Shown: piece by piece, positions 32,376 to 45,094 of the stretch | Numbering within the stretch: position 1 is the first letter of the stretch | How the letters are laid out: each line of letters opens with the position of its first letter | NCBI GenBank assembly: GCA_021029095.1 | Contig: JAJOHG010000095.1 | Coordinates: 1 to 64,000, forward strand | Direction of reading: 5' to 3' | Source: Phellopilus nigrolimitatus | Taxonomy: Eukaryota; Basidiomycota; Agaricomycetes; Hymenochaetales; Hymenochaetaceae | DNA: 64,000 nucleotides | Position numbers and translations under genes: made by a program | The notes under the pieces: model-generated | Databases searched by the model: none | What the model saw: only the letters and a program-made list of their open reading frames with translations | What the model was told of the DNA's origin: nothing

Positions 32376-34800
32376 CCTGTGCGCCGCGCTCACCACAGAG
32401 CAGCCGGACACTTTCAATTTTCTCCGTGCAGACGCAATAACTGCTCCTACACTCGTTCAATGTTCTCTCGCACTTCTTCAAGTCAAATTGTATATGGGGG
32501 AACTAATTTATTATGGACAACATTGGGTCGGCCTCGGAGAGCCAGAATCGTTTTACAACTACTATCGGCTCTGCTCAGTTTCACAACTGATTAAAAATCC
32601 TTTGGTAATTCACTCGGATTCAAGTTCTTTTTGACTCAGAATTGAAGGGAGGAGCTTAATTTAAATCAGATTAAAGCCAACTTATAATCACAAGATTCGG
32701 AGGTAGATAGAGAACATGATTGCATTAAGAAACCAAGTAAAGAATACAAATGCTTAATAATTAAACTAACTACAGACCAACCGAGCATCTGAAGAGGCTG
32801 GTCAGCAAGACAGCGAGACAGGACACAGCAAAACAGACTTATTTTTCGAAACGAAAGTTGTCGACCTGTTAAAAAAAAGACAAAGGTCAGCGCAAAATCA
32901 ACGGACATAATAACCCACTTACACTCGGTCAAGGATTCCCGGTTTCTCGAAAGTCGAAACAAAAAAAAGAAAAGAAAGAAAAGATGAAGCGGCTAGTCAT
33001 TTGTGCATGTCACTGGCCAGGTGGCACGCACAGATGGCTAGCAGGAGTACAAGAGAAAGTAAAAAGTAAACTACGAGTACAGTAAACTAATATAACGAAA
33101 TGCCTGCGATGACGGACATGTCAGCAATAGTGAATAAAAGACGAGACGACGTACCATTTTGAAAGTAAAGAACGGATGCTAAAAGAAGAAAAGTAAGAAG
33201 TCCGTTCACCAATAGAACGAATTACTTACCTGTCTCGCAGCGAAGAGAAGAAAAAGAAAAGGATCCCTGTCATCTCAGCAGACAATACACACCATGCGAC
33301 ACACCAGCGCACATGCATTGCTCAACTGCCAAACCACATTCCAGTCCAAACCCTCCTTTCATGTTTCCCACGTTCACTCGAGCGCACGTTCGCACAACTT
33401 CGCGATCGAAGTGCTACTAGTTACGCCCGAGCTACTAAGGTACTCCACTACTAACGAGGATTTTCAACCACGCACGACCACTTACAGGGGCCCCCTGGGT
33501 CTGCGTGCATGGAGGGGATGGTTCGCGGACAGAGAGCAGGTCAAGCGGCACATTGAAAGTGCACCAGCAGAGTCAGTGGCATGAAAGCGAGGGAGGGGGG
33601 GATGGGGTAAAGCTGCACGTTGAAGCTGCCTTATAAGTGTTTCGCTGTTGATTTGTGTTGTACCAAGTTCGCGTGTGCTTTACTAATGCAGTCATGTCGT
33701 CTGCGGCCCGGAGGCAGAAGCGTCGCTAGGATGATCCGCAGCAGCGGGTGCAAAATGCAGTTCGCTAAGCTGTGGCTTCTTTCGAAGCATCGGCCTCCAT
33801 CTCAAGATCATCCCCTTGGCCTGTTGAAAGCTGGCAATTTGGAGCAGTCTTCAAGTTCAATTCTCAAGTCTTAGGCTTGGTTACTAGCAGAACTCTCAGT
33901 GAAAGCTATTTGCTCAAAACTATGGACTGTGCCATGCAAGAGAACGAAAACCTGAGAATAGCCTTGTAAGAAGCAATGACTTGGCACAACCGGCAAGAAA
34001 AGGTTCCAGAGTGCAGACTGATCAGAGAGGACGCGTACAGCGCAGCCAAATGCCAGAAGCCCTTGCGAAGCATGCAATATTCACGCCTAACAAAGAAAGA
34101 TTATCCGCCAGAGAGAAGATGAGTCCAGACTGTGTCGCGTCGCAGACACTGGCAACCAGAAAATCCCAGGAAAGGCTGCCGAGATCTAGCCCAGAATAGA
34201 CGCACGCGCCCAGAAAAACCCAGACCAGAAAACAGATATAAAGTGAAGGTCCTATAGACAAGGCGCTATCCTGTCTTGCTGCCCCCCGAGCCCATGGTCG
34301 CCGTTGATGCACAGAGGATGGCTACAGTCGAGTCGAATGTCGATCACAAACGTCTGGTCACCATGTCACGCATGTCGTCCCGCGCGGCACAACCGAACTG
34401 TCCTCTGCCTTTCCTACACGACATTCAGGTATGTCACTTTTCTTTTCTATTCCTTTTGTCCTTTTCAATTGACTTGTCTTCTAAAAGGTGCTGGGAGATG
34501 TTATGAGTCGACGTGCTGCAAGATCAGGCACTTTTGCGTGACACGTCTGGACCGAGCACTTAGGATGGCGGCGCTGGGTTAGGTTCAAGGTAGGTTGAAC
34601 CATTTCTACATATATTGTATTCTGTCTAATTTGAACATAACTGCAAAGACTGTTACCTACGTCACAACCACCAGTTGCGCAAACTCAGCAGTATGCACAA
34701 GAGCACACTGTCGTAGAGATGGTTGTGTCACACACAAAGTAAGTGTTTCAATTTCTTATTCTTTCTCGTTATTCTGATGGTTTGTTTTGTTAAGATGTCG
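32376..34800. other. Unassigned AT-rich and low-complexity region
   Basis: This stretch contains purine-rich tracts (32940-33250) and scattered short open frames. No protein family, RNA gene or clear terminal repeat is recognised. Intron-like GT...AG stretches occur near 34430-34500 and 34740-34795, so remnants of spliced transcripts are possible. Confidence 0.4.
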
Positions 34801-35237
34801 GGCTCCGTTTCTGTTGTGTGCGACTCTAGCAACGAAAGCGAAGCCTGTTGCTGTTCCTGTCAAGAGCAAGCACAACAGCTTACCGATCTCGCACTCCCGC
34901 TCCCGTTCCCAGCACGCGTAGTCCGTCACATGAAAGCAATATATATGTATCGAAGCCGGGCAAGCGGCTCGAAATAGTTGCGTGCACGGTGGTACAGCTG
35001 TTATATACAAAGGTAATGTTGGTTCTTTTTTATTGGAAAAAATATACATTCTAATCGCCTTTTTTCACCAGGTCGAGGCCCGCCGGCGAGGCGACCCACT
35101 CCTACATGGAGATAACGTAGCCACCGCACAGCGGTGGCCACGCATTTCATTTTCTTCAAGGGAGCACAAAACCGTTAGGCTCAAGTGAACGGCAATATAT
35201 ATATGTATCGAAGCCGGGCGAGCGGCTCAAACGCGAC
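34800..35237 (+). repeat. Short duplicated segment (ATATATGTATCGAAGCCGGG)
   Basis: The stretch ATATATGTATCGAAGCCGGG followed by (C/G)(A)AGCGGCTC occurs at about 34945 and again at about 35195, just before the MITE insertion. A looser version lies at 36220. These may be copies of an exon-sized segment. The surrounding frames do not identify a protein. Confidence 0.45.
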
Positions 35238-36089
35238 TAGGGCTCCGCAACGTACCGTATACTGATACGTACGTATTTTCGAAACCGGTATACTGGTACG
35301 TTCAGTATTAATACGGTCCGTATTTTGAGTTTTCGTGGGCGCATACGGTACGGTACTGGTACGGTACTGACCGTATACGGTGATACGTCGTATACGGGTT
35401 ATGTAAACATAGAAGAAGTTTTGTTTTAGAATTTTTACAAGAGTTTGCCGCATTTTGCCTTTTCCCAGCATCAAAGTCATGCTTATTTGTTGAGAAATAG
35501 CAAACCGGAGGCAGTGACAAAAAAAAAAGAGAGGGGGGGGATGGCTGCACCAAAGCCCCACTTTTATTTTCCCAATTTCATTTGAATCTGCTCTATGACA
35601 CACGTATAATGCAAAAAAAAAGATTGGAAAAGGTAGAAAATTGAGGGAGATAGTCGTGCTCGTCGTGTCGAACGACGAGCACGACTATCTCGGTGTCGCG
35701 CGCCTCGCGGGAAGCCGGCGGCATGCGTTGATGGCGACGAAAAGTCACGTGAATTACCAATTACCAGCACGGGGCAGTGCCGACGATCCGCGGGCACGTC
35801 AATAGTAAGTCCAAGCATTTATTTGAAATATTATTTGGAATAGGGAGACTATAATACCTAATTAGAGGTATGCACTGCATGGTCCTACGCTTCTAGTTAG
35901 ATAGTATAGGTATAGTGTCACGTATCACGTATTACGAACGTATACAGACGTATTATACGGTTTCAATACGTGTACGGTCCCGTATATACGTGACAGTATT
36001 TTAGACCCTCAAAAAGCATTACGATACTGGTACGTGACCGTACCGTACCGTACCGTATTTCGTATATACGGGTACGTTGCGGAGCCCTA
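35238..36089. mobile_element. Ac/hAT-type MITE, 852 bp
   Basis: Terminal inverted repeats TAGGGCTCCGCAACGTACC are perfect at both ends. A perfect 8-bp target duplication AACGCGAC flanks the element (35230-35237 and 36090-36097). Subterminal regions are packed with GTACGGTA/TACCGTAC-type motifs. An internal hairpin lies near 35645-35695 (GAGATAGTCGTGCTCGTCGT and its complement). There is no coding capacity. Same TAGGG start as the element at 27231, but unrelated inner TIR sequence, so a separate family. Confidence 0.9.
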
Positions 36090-36457
36090 AACGCGACCAG
36101 GCAGGTGGTGAGTTCTATTTCGCTATATTCTATTATCCATTAAGTCTAATTTATATTAGTATATGGTTTAATCTTCTTGCGGCTGTACGCATCTGCAGTT
36201 TCGGATGCGACGCAACGACCATGTATATATGTATCGCCGTCCGCCGAGCGGTGTCTGCGTGTGATGCGTGGTCGACGCGCTTGACGCTTGACACTGTAAA
36301 ATCCGTAAGTATCTTCCTTTCATCTTTGTATCTTCTTTGCTTACCTGCATGTTCCAGTGCGTCACCCCAATCGTGACTCGCTTCGCACACACGTCCTGCA
36401 CACTGCAGCGGTCGGCGGGGACTAGAAACGCGCCGACACAATAGAAATGACGCGTGA

Positions 36458-36865
<408 letters not shown>

Positions 36866-37739
36866 TCTCTAATTCTCGAATTTGCGGCTTACCGCACTCT
36901 ACAGATTGCAACTCCGCCTTGCCTCGGCCTTCGTCTGCGTGGTGGCATGCAAATCTTGCCAACGCAGGACTCGCGCGATTCGCGGTACGTACCTAATCCT
37001 CTTTTCTCGAATACATGCTAATTTGTAATTCGATAGATGGCGCGACTTTGCACAGGGCCGAGCTGGGGGGTATAAAGAGCTGCTCGTCTGCGCACTCCGT
37101 CCCCCAGCTCCCTTTCTCTCCCCCCATATTGGCCCAGCGCACACGGGGTGACTTCTGCGCGTCACTGGGACGACCGTTTGACTTCCGTAAGCACAAAATC
37201 ATCATTTTTTCGAATGCGCGCTAATTGTAATTTCAGACCGCACTGCAAGCGACGTACCAGCGATATAAAGAGTCGACGAGTCTGCGGGTTGGATTCCCAG
37301 CTCCATCGGCGGCCGGTTGGAAGGAAGGGCAGGGGGAACAAATGAGGCGTTGAATTTCACCATCTTTCCCAAACCGTTTCTTTGGCACTATTTCCCGAGC
37401 TTATGTCTGCGGACAGCCGGGGTGTCTCGAACTACGTAGAATCTCTGCTTAGGCCGTAAGCCGGCAGAGTGGCTCGCGCGGCGGGCCTGTTCTTCAGGGG
37501 ACAGGTCCCGTCGCGCCGTGTATAGCGTAGCCCGGCAAAAAAGCAAAAATCATAGCCAAAATTCCGGCATTTCGCTTGTTCAAACAGGCAATTCAAGTGA
37601 TTTCGACCACTTTTTAGGGGAAAAGCTCTGTTTTTTTGGCTATGTACATCTCGGCTAGCTACACAGATTCAACCGTTTTCGACCTCTTCAAGGGAAAAGG
37701 TATGTATTTTTCGCTATGTACATTGGGGCTATCTACGCC
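36866..37739. other. Intergenic with short duplicated pieces
   Basis: Two intron-like segments with similar borders (near 36985-37035 and 37190-37240) and a roughly 70-bp direct repeat with GGCTATGTACAT / CGCTATGTACAT (37590-37740) are visible. No recognisable protein is present. The region joins the rearranged copy of the BRE4-like gene. Confidence 0.4.
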
Positions 37740-39410
37740 AGAGCGAGCACAAGATTCCGTTCGCGCGGACAGCCATGCGCCGGTGAGCACCGCATGGAAG
37801 CGTTCGCGGAACTGGACCCAAGCTCTACGGCCTGAGCCGGGCCGACGACGACGTCACTAGCACTGGCGACTCACGCATATGTCCCCGAGACGGCCAACTG
37901 CACGACGATTTCCCGTTCGAGCACGGCGACAAACGGGTCCGACGGTGGCGAGAGGAATGTGGCTGGTTGGTTCGAACGCGTATATATAGCTATCAACACA
38001 CCGAAATGAAGAAGAGAACGCGTGCACATACCGATCAAAATTAGAAAGCTCGCCTGCCCAAGAGAGTCAGCACGTCTTCGCGCCGATCGCGAAGCGGGAG
38101 CGGCGGACTCACCGTGCCCAGGACGTGCTGCGAGCGGTGGAAGAGCACGAGCAGCAGCGAGAACCACGCGGAGATCGCGCAGCGCAGGACGGGCCGCAGG
38201 CGCAGCCTGTTGAGGTTGCCCGGGATCCACTGCAGGTCCGGCAGCGCGAACGGGCACGCCCACCTCCACCTCCACTTCCAGCACCATGCGCGGCGTCTGG
38301 GGCGCGCGTCTTCTTTTGATTCCGCCTCGTACACGCCCTTGTGCGACCCCGGGCGCGTGCTCAGCTCGGGCTTGACAGTGTCGTTCGGGGAGGGCGCGCC
38401 GGACGTCGAGGGCACGGAGGGGGCGGGGATGTCGAGCTTGAGGCGCTGCAGCACGCCGCGCTTCTGCTGGAGACTCTGCTTCGCGTCGCACTCCGCCGCG
38501 AACGCGGACGCGGCGGGTGCGCCTCTCTCGAGGTCGCAGAAGCTGGGGCCCGCACTGTTAGTGGGCATGCGGCCTTAGAAGACGCCGGAAGAGGGAAAAG
38601 TGGGGGAGATTGAGGAGAGAGGATAGAACGGAGCGGTAATAAGAGAAAAGAGGAGGTCGTAATGCATTGGACCGCGGAGACAGTACAAGTTGCATAGCAC
38701 GAATGAACGCAGATCCGATGGACCGATCGCGTTCCATTTGCAAAAGGGACAAAGCAGGAAAGGCCAGGCTCGCGTGACTGGATGGAGCCAATTTGGCCAA
38801 TGATGTCGGAGACGTGGTCACAATAGAAAAAAGATTCGGGAATACCGCAAGGGATAAGACCGTAAGACGGAAGGGCGCTGTGAGCAGCTGCTAGTCTCCT
38901 TCAAATTCATTACCATAAGATGAACTATCGTCGTTGATAGAAGTCGTCTAAACATGCAATGATGCATTGATAGCTTTCGCCTCAACTCTGATTCGAGCCA
39001 TTTGCAATTGGTGTTTGCGGAAGCTGATGGATAATCCGGAGCCGTTTTGAAAGGAAGAAGACGGGACATCTTTATCGGCCTAAACTCGGACGTTTTCTGC
39101 GTGTGCGACGCGCTGCCCGGAGACTCGCGCGTCTCAATCGACGGTCGAAACAGCCAGCGAGAGAGGAGAATGTCGGAACAAATTGTGCGAAATAGCACAA
39201 AGAATAGCGTGAAACAAGAAAAGGTGTGTTATGTATAGACTTAGAACGTCTGCATCCCAGGCGGAAGATGCGGGGCAGAAGACAGGGGAGAATAAGTCGC
39301 TGTCTTACGACCGCGGCAAGCAATGCGAAACGTCTGTTCCCAAAATACATGTAGTCATCCACCGATGCTTGAGGCACCACATCTTGATCATGTAATTTTG
39401 GCCATTTCCC
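37740..39410 (-). pseudogene. Rearranged 5' copy of the BRE4-like gene
   Basis: Positions 37830-39410 copy 23990-25570 (upstream region, exon 1 starting MPTNSAGPSFCDLERG, exon 2 and exon 3 through VLEREIVVQLAVSGT). At the left end, 37755-37815 consists of two short pieces from far inside the parent gene (around 22880-22910 and 23120-23150) joined to the intron-3 sequence. The rest of the gene is missing, so only about 190 N-terminal residues remain. The copy skips the intron segment holding the 134-bp MITE. Exon 1 differs by small indels from the parent. Confidence 0.85.
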
Positions 39411-40309
39411 AGATACTTCTCGCAATCTGAAGGCAAACTCTTTCCTATTTGTAACTCGTATGCAAGCTGTCAAGAGATTATGACAAAATATGAGCAAGAA
39501 CCGCTCCTTGAGGCACATACTCTTCCACGGCTAAATTTCAAACACCCTAATCGGTTGAGAAACTTTGTTAATTCCAAAAGTACTGTATCGCTCGACAGAC
39601 AGGAAGAATGATATGTTTTGCCGAGAAATGAATCGGAGAGCTCGAAATTGAAGCGGTCGTGTGCGCACCACGTGACCTGGTCTATCTCGACTCAGATCAT
39701 TGCAGTCTTCTTGCTTGTTTTTCCTTGATATGTCTGGGCATCTTAGTCGATTATAATTTTCCAATAAACTTCCGCGATTTCTGGCTGTTTCAAATATTGT
39801 CTCCGACAGATATCTCAAGAACTGAGGCTATCTCAAGGACCGGTCTATGACCGCTTGTACATAGTGTTCGATTTTTAACTCACCTCACGCTTCGGGGATA
39901 TACACCATTTTTTAACTCAAAGTTCTCTTATTTATAGTTAACACGTCTACGGTGAAAGAGCAAAGAAAATTTCTGCATCTGTGGAGAAAATGGTGGTGGA
40001 CCGGTATGAGTGTACTGGAGCGTTACGTCAGCAAGTTGCCGACCACGAATAACCAAAGTTACCGGAAGCTTTCACAAAGACCGCCAGCCGCCGCGCAGCT
40101 TGAGCTCGAACACCCACCCAATGAGCCTCTCGCTATTTCTTTTATTCTTATAGCCTCCCGTGTCGTGCAACCTTATACCATACCCTCTCACGTTGAGCAG
40201 GTCCTGCAGCAACCATTATCTCTGGTGAGCCGCTTTCAAACACAAAAAACACGGAAGGAAAAAGTAACTGTAGTTACGACGGACAGCCTCACGTCGTCTT
40301 ACAGTTACG
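39411..40309. other. Intergenic and 5' leader of the GDT1-like gene
   Basis: There is unique AT-rich sequence after the end of the duplication, then the promoter and leader of the next gene. An open frame starting at 39952 overlaps the GDT1-like start in another frame and looks accidental. Confidence 0.45.
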
Positions 40310-41291
40310 ATGGACCATGGCTTCGCCGTCGCCGATACAGCAGACAGCAGCAACCCCAAAGTGTTCGTGCAGGCGCTCGTGATGATCCTTGCCTCCGAGA
40401 TAGGCGACAAGACCTTCCTCATCGCCGCCATCCTCGCCATGCGCCACCCGCGCGCGCCCGTCTTCGCCGGCGCGCTCGGCGCGCTCGCAGCCATGTCCGT
40501 CCTGTCCGCCGCGCTCGGCCGCGTGCTCCCCGCGCTCATACCGCGCTCCGCGACGCAGTTCGCCGCGGCGCTCCTGTTCTTCGCGTTCGGCGCGCGCATG
40601 CTCGGCGAGGCGCGCGCGATGCAGCCCGGCCGCGAGAAGATCGAGGAGGAGATGCGCGAGGCGGAGGAGGAGATCGAGATGGACGACAAGCATGCGGAGA
40701 GCGGCACGCATGCGCCGGTCCCGCTGGAGGAGCTCGAGCGCGGCGAGGTGGACGACGGCGCGGCGGAACGGAAGGGCGAGAAGAGGAAGAAGGGCTCGCC
40801 GCTCGCGGAGGGCGCGCGCAACTTCTTCAGCTTGCTCCTCGGGCCCGTATTTGTGCAAGCTTTCGCGCTCACCTTCCTTGGCGAGTGGGGCGACCGCAGC
40901 CAGATCGCGACGATTGCGCTCGGCGCGGCTCATGTGCGCCCTTCCTCGCTCTCTTGACGTTTTTTTCTTTCTCTCTGACTGGGCTATTGGCTATCTCAGA
41001 ACGTCTACGTCGTCTCGTTGGGTACGATTGTCGGTCACACATGCTGCACGGCGCTCGCGGTTGTCGGCGGGCGGTACGTCTCGACAAAAATCTCCGTCAA
41101 GCACGGTAGGCTCTCTTTCGCATCCATCCACATTCTGAACTAAAATTGAGTTTGTTTTCCCTTCAGTGACTCTGGGCGGCGCGATCCTCTTCCTGCTCTT
41201 CGGATTCATATACCTCTACGAGGCCTTCAGGGAAAACTCGGAACACGTCATCGTTCCTGGCCATGAGGACGCCTCGGACTTGCTTCATTAG
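40310..41291 (+). CDS. GDT1/TMEM165-type (UPF0016) Ca/Mn-H antiporter
   Basis: Three exons join in frame: 40310-40933, 41000-41105 and 41167-41291, giving 855 nt and 284 residues. The two signature motifs are present: ASEIGDKTFLIAAILAMRH in the first half and LGEWGDRSQIATIALGAAH in the second. The E-x-G-D-K/R-T/S pattern defines the family. About six hydrophobic segments surround an acidic cytosolic linker (REAEEEIEMDDKHAESG). Yeast Gdt1 and human TMEM165 sit in the Golgi and supply Mn/Ca for glycosylation; the same role is inferred here. Start at the ATG of MDHGFAVADTADSSNPK, which leaves little N-terminal extension. Confidence 0.93.
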
Positions 41292-41408
41292 ATATTTATT
41301 CTTCCCTCACACACACACACACACACGTAGATTCTTTCCTCACACGCAGAGCTGTATACATTACTATATTTTCTTTATTTTCGTAATGGGATATCTTATC
41401 AGATACGG

Positions 41409-43006
41409 ATGTATGAGGCAATCGGAAACGACGAGATTATCAGCGATCGCCGTGCACTCTTCAGCAGGCCAGCCATGGACAAGGCAGCCCGACGTCTGCA
41501 GCAAATACAACACATCATCATCGGTCCCGACACGCACGACGCCCCCGCCCCCGATGCCCCCTCCTCGCCCCCTTCATTCATAACGGAATGGAAGACAGTC
41601 CTCGTCCTCCCCGACGGCGTGCGCGCCTCCATCCTCGCGCGCACAGACGGCTCCTCGCTCATCGCGCTCGACGCACGCCCCGTGCTCGCCTTCCGCGCAC
41701 TCGCTCGTACCGCTGCGCTGCCCCTGTCCGCCGTCGGCGCGCCCGACGCGAGCGCAAATATCATGCCGGCGTGCCCCGTCCTCGAGCTCTTCTTCCCCGC
41801 CACGGACGCAGCGCAAAGGCCAGAAAGGATTGCGCTAGATGATTTATGGGCTGTAGTGTACGTGCTCTGGGCGACGATGCACGCGCAGGAGGTCATCCCC
41901 ATCGTGCTCGCCCCGTCCCTGCCTAACGCGGCCGAACTCGCATGGTACCTCCTTCACTCCGGGCTCGCGCGCTTCGCGCTCGCCGGTGCGCCCTCCCCTT
42001 TCGCCTCCCCCTCGACCGAAACCGAAAACAAAAAATCCGAACGGGCACCGGAACTCTTCCTCGACCGCGCCTCCTTCTGGCAGGGCGCCGGCACGGGCCC
42101 CGCGTGGGGCGTCGCGCGCGGGTGGCTGCGGCACACGCCCGACCACGCGTCCTTTCCGCACACGCAGTCCTTCACGCGCAGCGCGCGCGTCATCGCGCAG
42201 CACCCGCTCCGGCCGCTGAAGCCGCCCGGGGGGACGCTGCTCTACGCGCGCTACTGTGCGCCCGTGCGCGCGGTGCTTGGCATGCATGTCTTGGACCCGG
42301 GGTGTGGGGAGGACATGGACGCGTTCCACCGCTGGATGAACGATGAGCGTGTGAACAGCGGGTGGGGCGAGAAGGGCAGCTGGGAGAAGCACGTGGAGTA
42401 TGTGAGGGGCGTCGTGGACGACCCGCATGTGCTCCCGCTGATTATGAGCTGGGACGGCGCGCGGATGGGCTACGTTGAGCTCGTGTGGATAAAGGTACGC
42501 GTTTGTTTCCCCTTTATAATTAAAAGACTGTTTTGATACTTTGTATTTGAACGGTGCAGGAGAACCATGTCGCGCCGTACGTCCCCGCCGGCGCGCAGGA
42601 CTATGACCGCGGGCTGCACGTCCTCGTCGGCGAGGACAGGTTCCGCGGGCAAGCGTACTGTACGTCCTCCTCTTATTTCCCCCCTTTCCCGGACTGACTA
42701 ACGCACGCGAACCCTAATCCCCCACAGCACAAGCATGGTTCCGCTCGATCACGCACTACATCTTCCTCGCGGAAGCGCGTACGGCGCGCGTCGTCGGCGA
42801 GCCGAAGCGCGCGAACGCCGCAATAGTCCGCACGTCCGTCGACGCGGGCATGCACCTCGAGACCGTACGTCCCCCGCTCCCCTTTCGTGTGCAAATTTAA
42901 GAGCGCATAATATTGTTTCTTGTAGTCGTTCTACTTCCCGTACAAGCACTCCGTGATGACGATGAACCTCCGCGAGCGGCTGTTCAAAGAGGACGTGTTC
43001 CATTAA
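41409..43006 (+). CDS. Siderophore-type N-acyltransferase (SidF/SidL-like, IucB-type domain)
   Basis: Four exons join in frame: 41409-42494, 42560-42659, 42728-42864 and 42926-43006. The total is 1404 nt, 467 residues, similar to SidF (about 460). The C-terminal half is a typical acyltransferase of hydroxyornithine pathways: FHRWMNDERVNSGWGEKGSW, HVLPLIMSWDGARMGYVELV, YDRGLHVLVGEDRFRGQ, then WFRSITHYIFLAEARTARVV and FYFPYKHSVMTMNLRERLF. These enzymes acylate N5-hydroxyornithine in hydroxamate siderophore synthesis. The product is inferred; no NRPS or ornithine monooxygenase is in the window. The next ATG (41475) could also be the start. A broken copy lies at 53.7-55.1 kb. Confidence 0.88.
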
Positions 43007-43560
43007 GCAGAGCGTGGACTGGCGTCCGTTTGTGCGCGACAGTAGTCCAATGCGTCATCTTAGACGAAAAAGATGAGCCCAAGGGGGCAGTGGATATGGA
43101 TAAGCATATGTAGGTGCAACTATCTGCTCTTGCATGAATGAAGAGAACAAAATTGGAATGAACTCGAAGGCTTGAAGCGTAGAGAGATTGGAAAATGTGA
43201 GACTGCAGGTGAAGATTGTGTAAAACTACGTCTAGACCATCTAGTGTCCAAACAATTTGACAACTGAGAGCAGTAAACGAAGCCTAAACTGAGCAACTTT
43301 GATCTGATTCTCACTACCCCCAAAATGTCAATAGATGCCCCGGCGAGGGAGATAAAGCTACCCCACGTATCCTCCACGACATCGAGATATCGATAAACGT
43401 GCGAGCGCTACATACATGCCCGACTGTATGCATGAAGCTATTGGTTCTCATCTGCTCGACTTCAGCATCCAAGTTTCCGGAACCTTCGCGCCCTGATTTT
43501 CGATTCTGAGAGCTAAACTAGACATCATTTAATTCGCCTTCGCCTGGAAAAGACAGAAAA
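43007..43560. other. Intergenic, no gene seen
   Basis: This spacer lies between the acyltransferase stop and the right arm of the inverted duplication. Nothing recognisable. Confidence 0.45.
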
Positions 43561-43611
43561 CGAGGTCAGTAATCATTCTGTAATGTTTACAAGACGAAAG
43601 GAACGAGAGTA

Positions 43612-43689
43612 TCAGAGGTGCAAAACGTGTTGCTCTGCCAATCGTCAGCGTCCTTGGGACTACGACTGGTGCCAGCATGAAATCATCAT
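43612..43689 (-). ncRNA. Candidate box C/D snoRNA, inverted copy
   Basis: On the minus strand it has C box ATGATGA (43689-43683), D' box CTGA in GACGCTGACG, and D box CTGA (43615-43612). The core CCAGTCGTAGTCCCAAGGAC is shared with the three left-arm units. This is the copy with the best box consensus. It lies downstream of the deaminase copy, as in the left arm, with a CCAGGCGAAGG acceptor-like site beyond it. Confidence 0.5.
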
Positions 43690-43829
43690 ATAGATGGGGA
43701 AAAGACGAGTACTCACCAAATCACCAAACGTCATTCCTTTTCTGAAAGTTAGACGTCCCTTGTTTTTGAACCGAAATATATTGCCATTAGAATCCTTCGT
43801 AATGTTCAACCACCTATTGAAGTCCGAAC

Positions 43830-44366
43830 GATTCTTCATGTACTTCAATGATAGCCGAATTCATGCTGTACAGTTTGGCATTCACGGCTCGCCTATATCT
43901 TCGTTCCACTCTTCCCGAAATTGAGGATGGTCGGAGATTGACGAACGTCTCCCAATGCTCGCGGTACGAGTAGTCTCGCGTCTTGATGTATCCTTGAGCT
44001 TGAGGGCGAAACATTTCTCGGGAGTTAGGACCAACGCACACATCACAAGGGACAGAAGAGTTCGATTTTAGAAACATGGGGAAGGTTGGCCCCATCTTTC
44101 CTGAGAGCGCCAACGCGCCTGGTCATGAGGACCCGAGGCACGTTCGCCTTCAGACTGCCCACCTGTTCGAGTGTCGCCGTCTCACCGTGCAGGATAGCCG
44201 AGTCCTTCTGGATGCGCTGGTTGTGGGAAGCACCAATAACCTCCAGCTCGCCATCCACATTCGCGATAATCGACAAGCCGATTGGAACGCCGCCTTCATT
44301 AGCGCTCTTCTTCGCCTGCTCGACGGCAGCCTTGAGACCTAGCACATCATCAAACTTCACCACCAT
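43830..44366 (-). pseudogene. Cytosine deaminase copy with intact exon 1, decayed 3' part
   Basis: Exon 1 is well preserved: VVKFDDVLGLKAAVEQAKKS through HGETATLEQVGSLKANV, starting at the ATG at 44366. After that the microexon and exon 3 are disrupted. A remnant PCDVC keeps the zinc cysteines but runs into VGPNSREMF and unrelated codons, and the WNEDIG end is absent. The catalytic Glu motif survives, but the fold would be incomplete. Confidence 0.82.
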
Positions 44367-45094
44367 GATTCAAGCCGGAGAGCGGTCGTGACGGTCGTGG
44401 TTTATGGTACAATCGGGCGACGTCCGTCAGTGGTCCTTACCGTATGGGTAGTCCTGCGTTCAGTTTACAAGTCACAGAGGCCATAGATTCGTGGAAGAAA
44501 ACATTGGTGAATGTCATACATTCAGCAAGAAGAAAGACGAACGGAGAATACTGTGGTAATTAAAAAAAAAAAAGAGAGAAGAAAATAGAATAGAGTCGTT
44601 AAACCAAAGATTCCATTCGTGCGAAAATACGTGCACATTACGTAAGTACTCAAACGTCAACTTGACGGTACATAGTTCCAAGTTCGATGACATTCATTCA
44701 CGAAAGCCTCGCCTTCTCCACTCCGTTACAGAGCACTGTGAATGTACGGTATAGCCATTTATCATAAGACAGCTATTTTACACGTATTTTAGTGTGTATA
44801 TAATGAGCTACTCCCGGCAAGAGCACGCTTCGTGTTTTCTCAAAACGAAACTCATATACTTTGAACATCGTCCTTGTTCTCCTGAAAAGACGTAATTAGT
44901 AGAATGAACATGACACGTGACTCAGCCACAGTGGCTCAGAGTATGTAAATTGCAGGCTGAAAACAAATCAACTTCTTGACCAACTACTACAACCATCTCC
45001 GAACCATCCACTCCACTTACGCTCGAATCTCAACTTAGGCTCAGGTCCACATTCATAACCTAATCCGCCAAAAACCACAGCACATTAGGAAGAT

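Noticed and set aside
40289..40933. Long minus-strand frames antisense to the GDT1-like gene
   Set aside because: The plus strand carries clear family motifs and consistent splicing; the antisense frames arise from high GC content.
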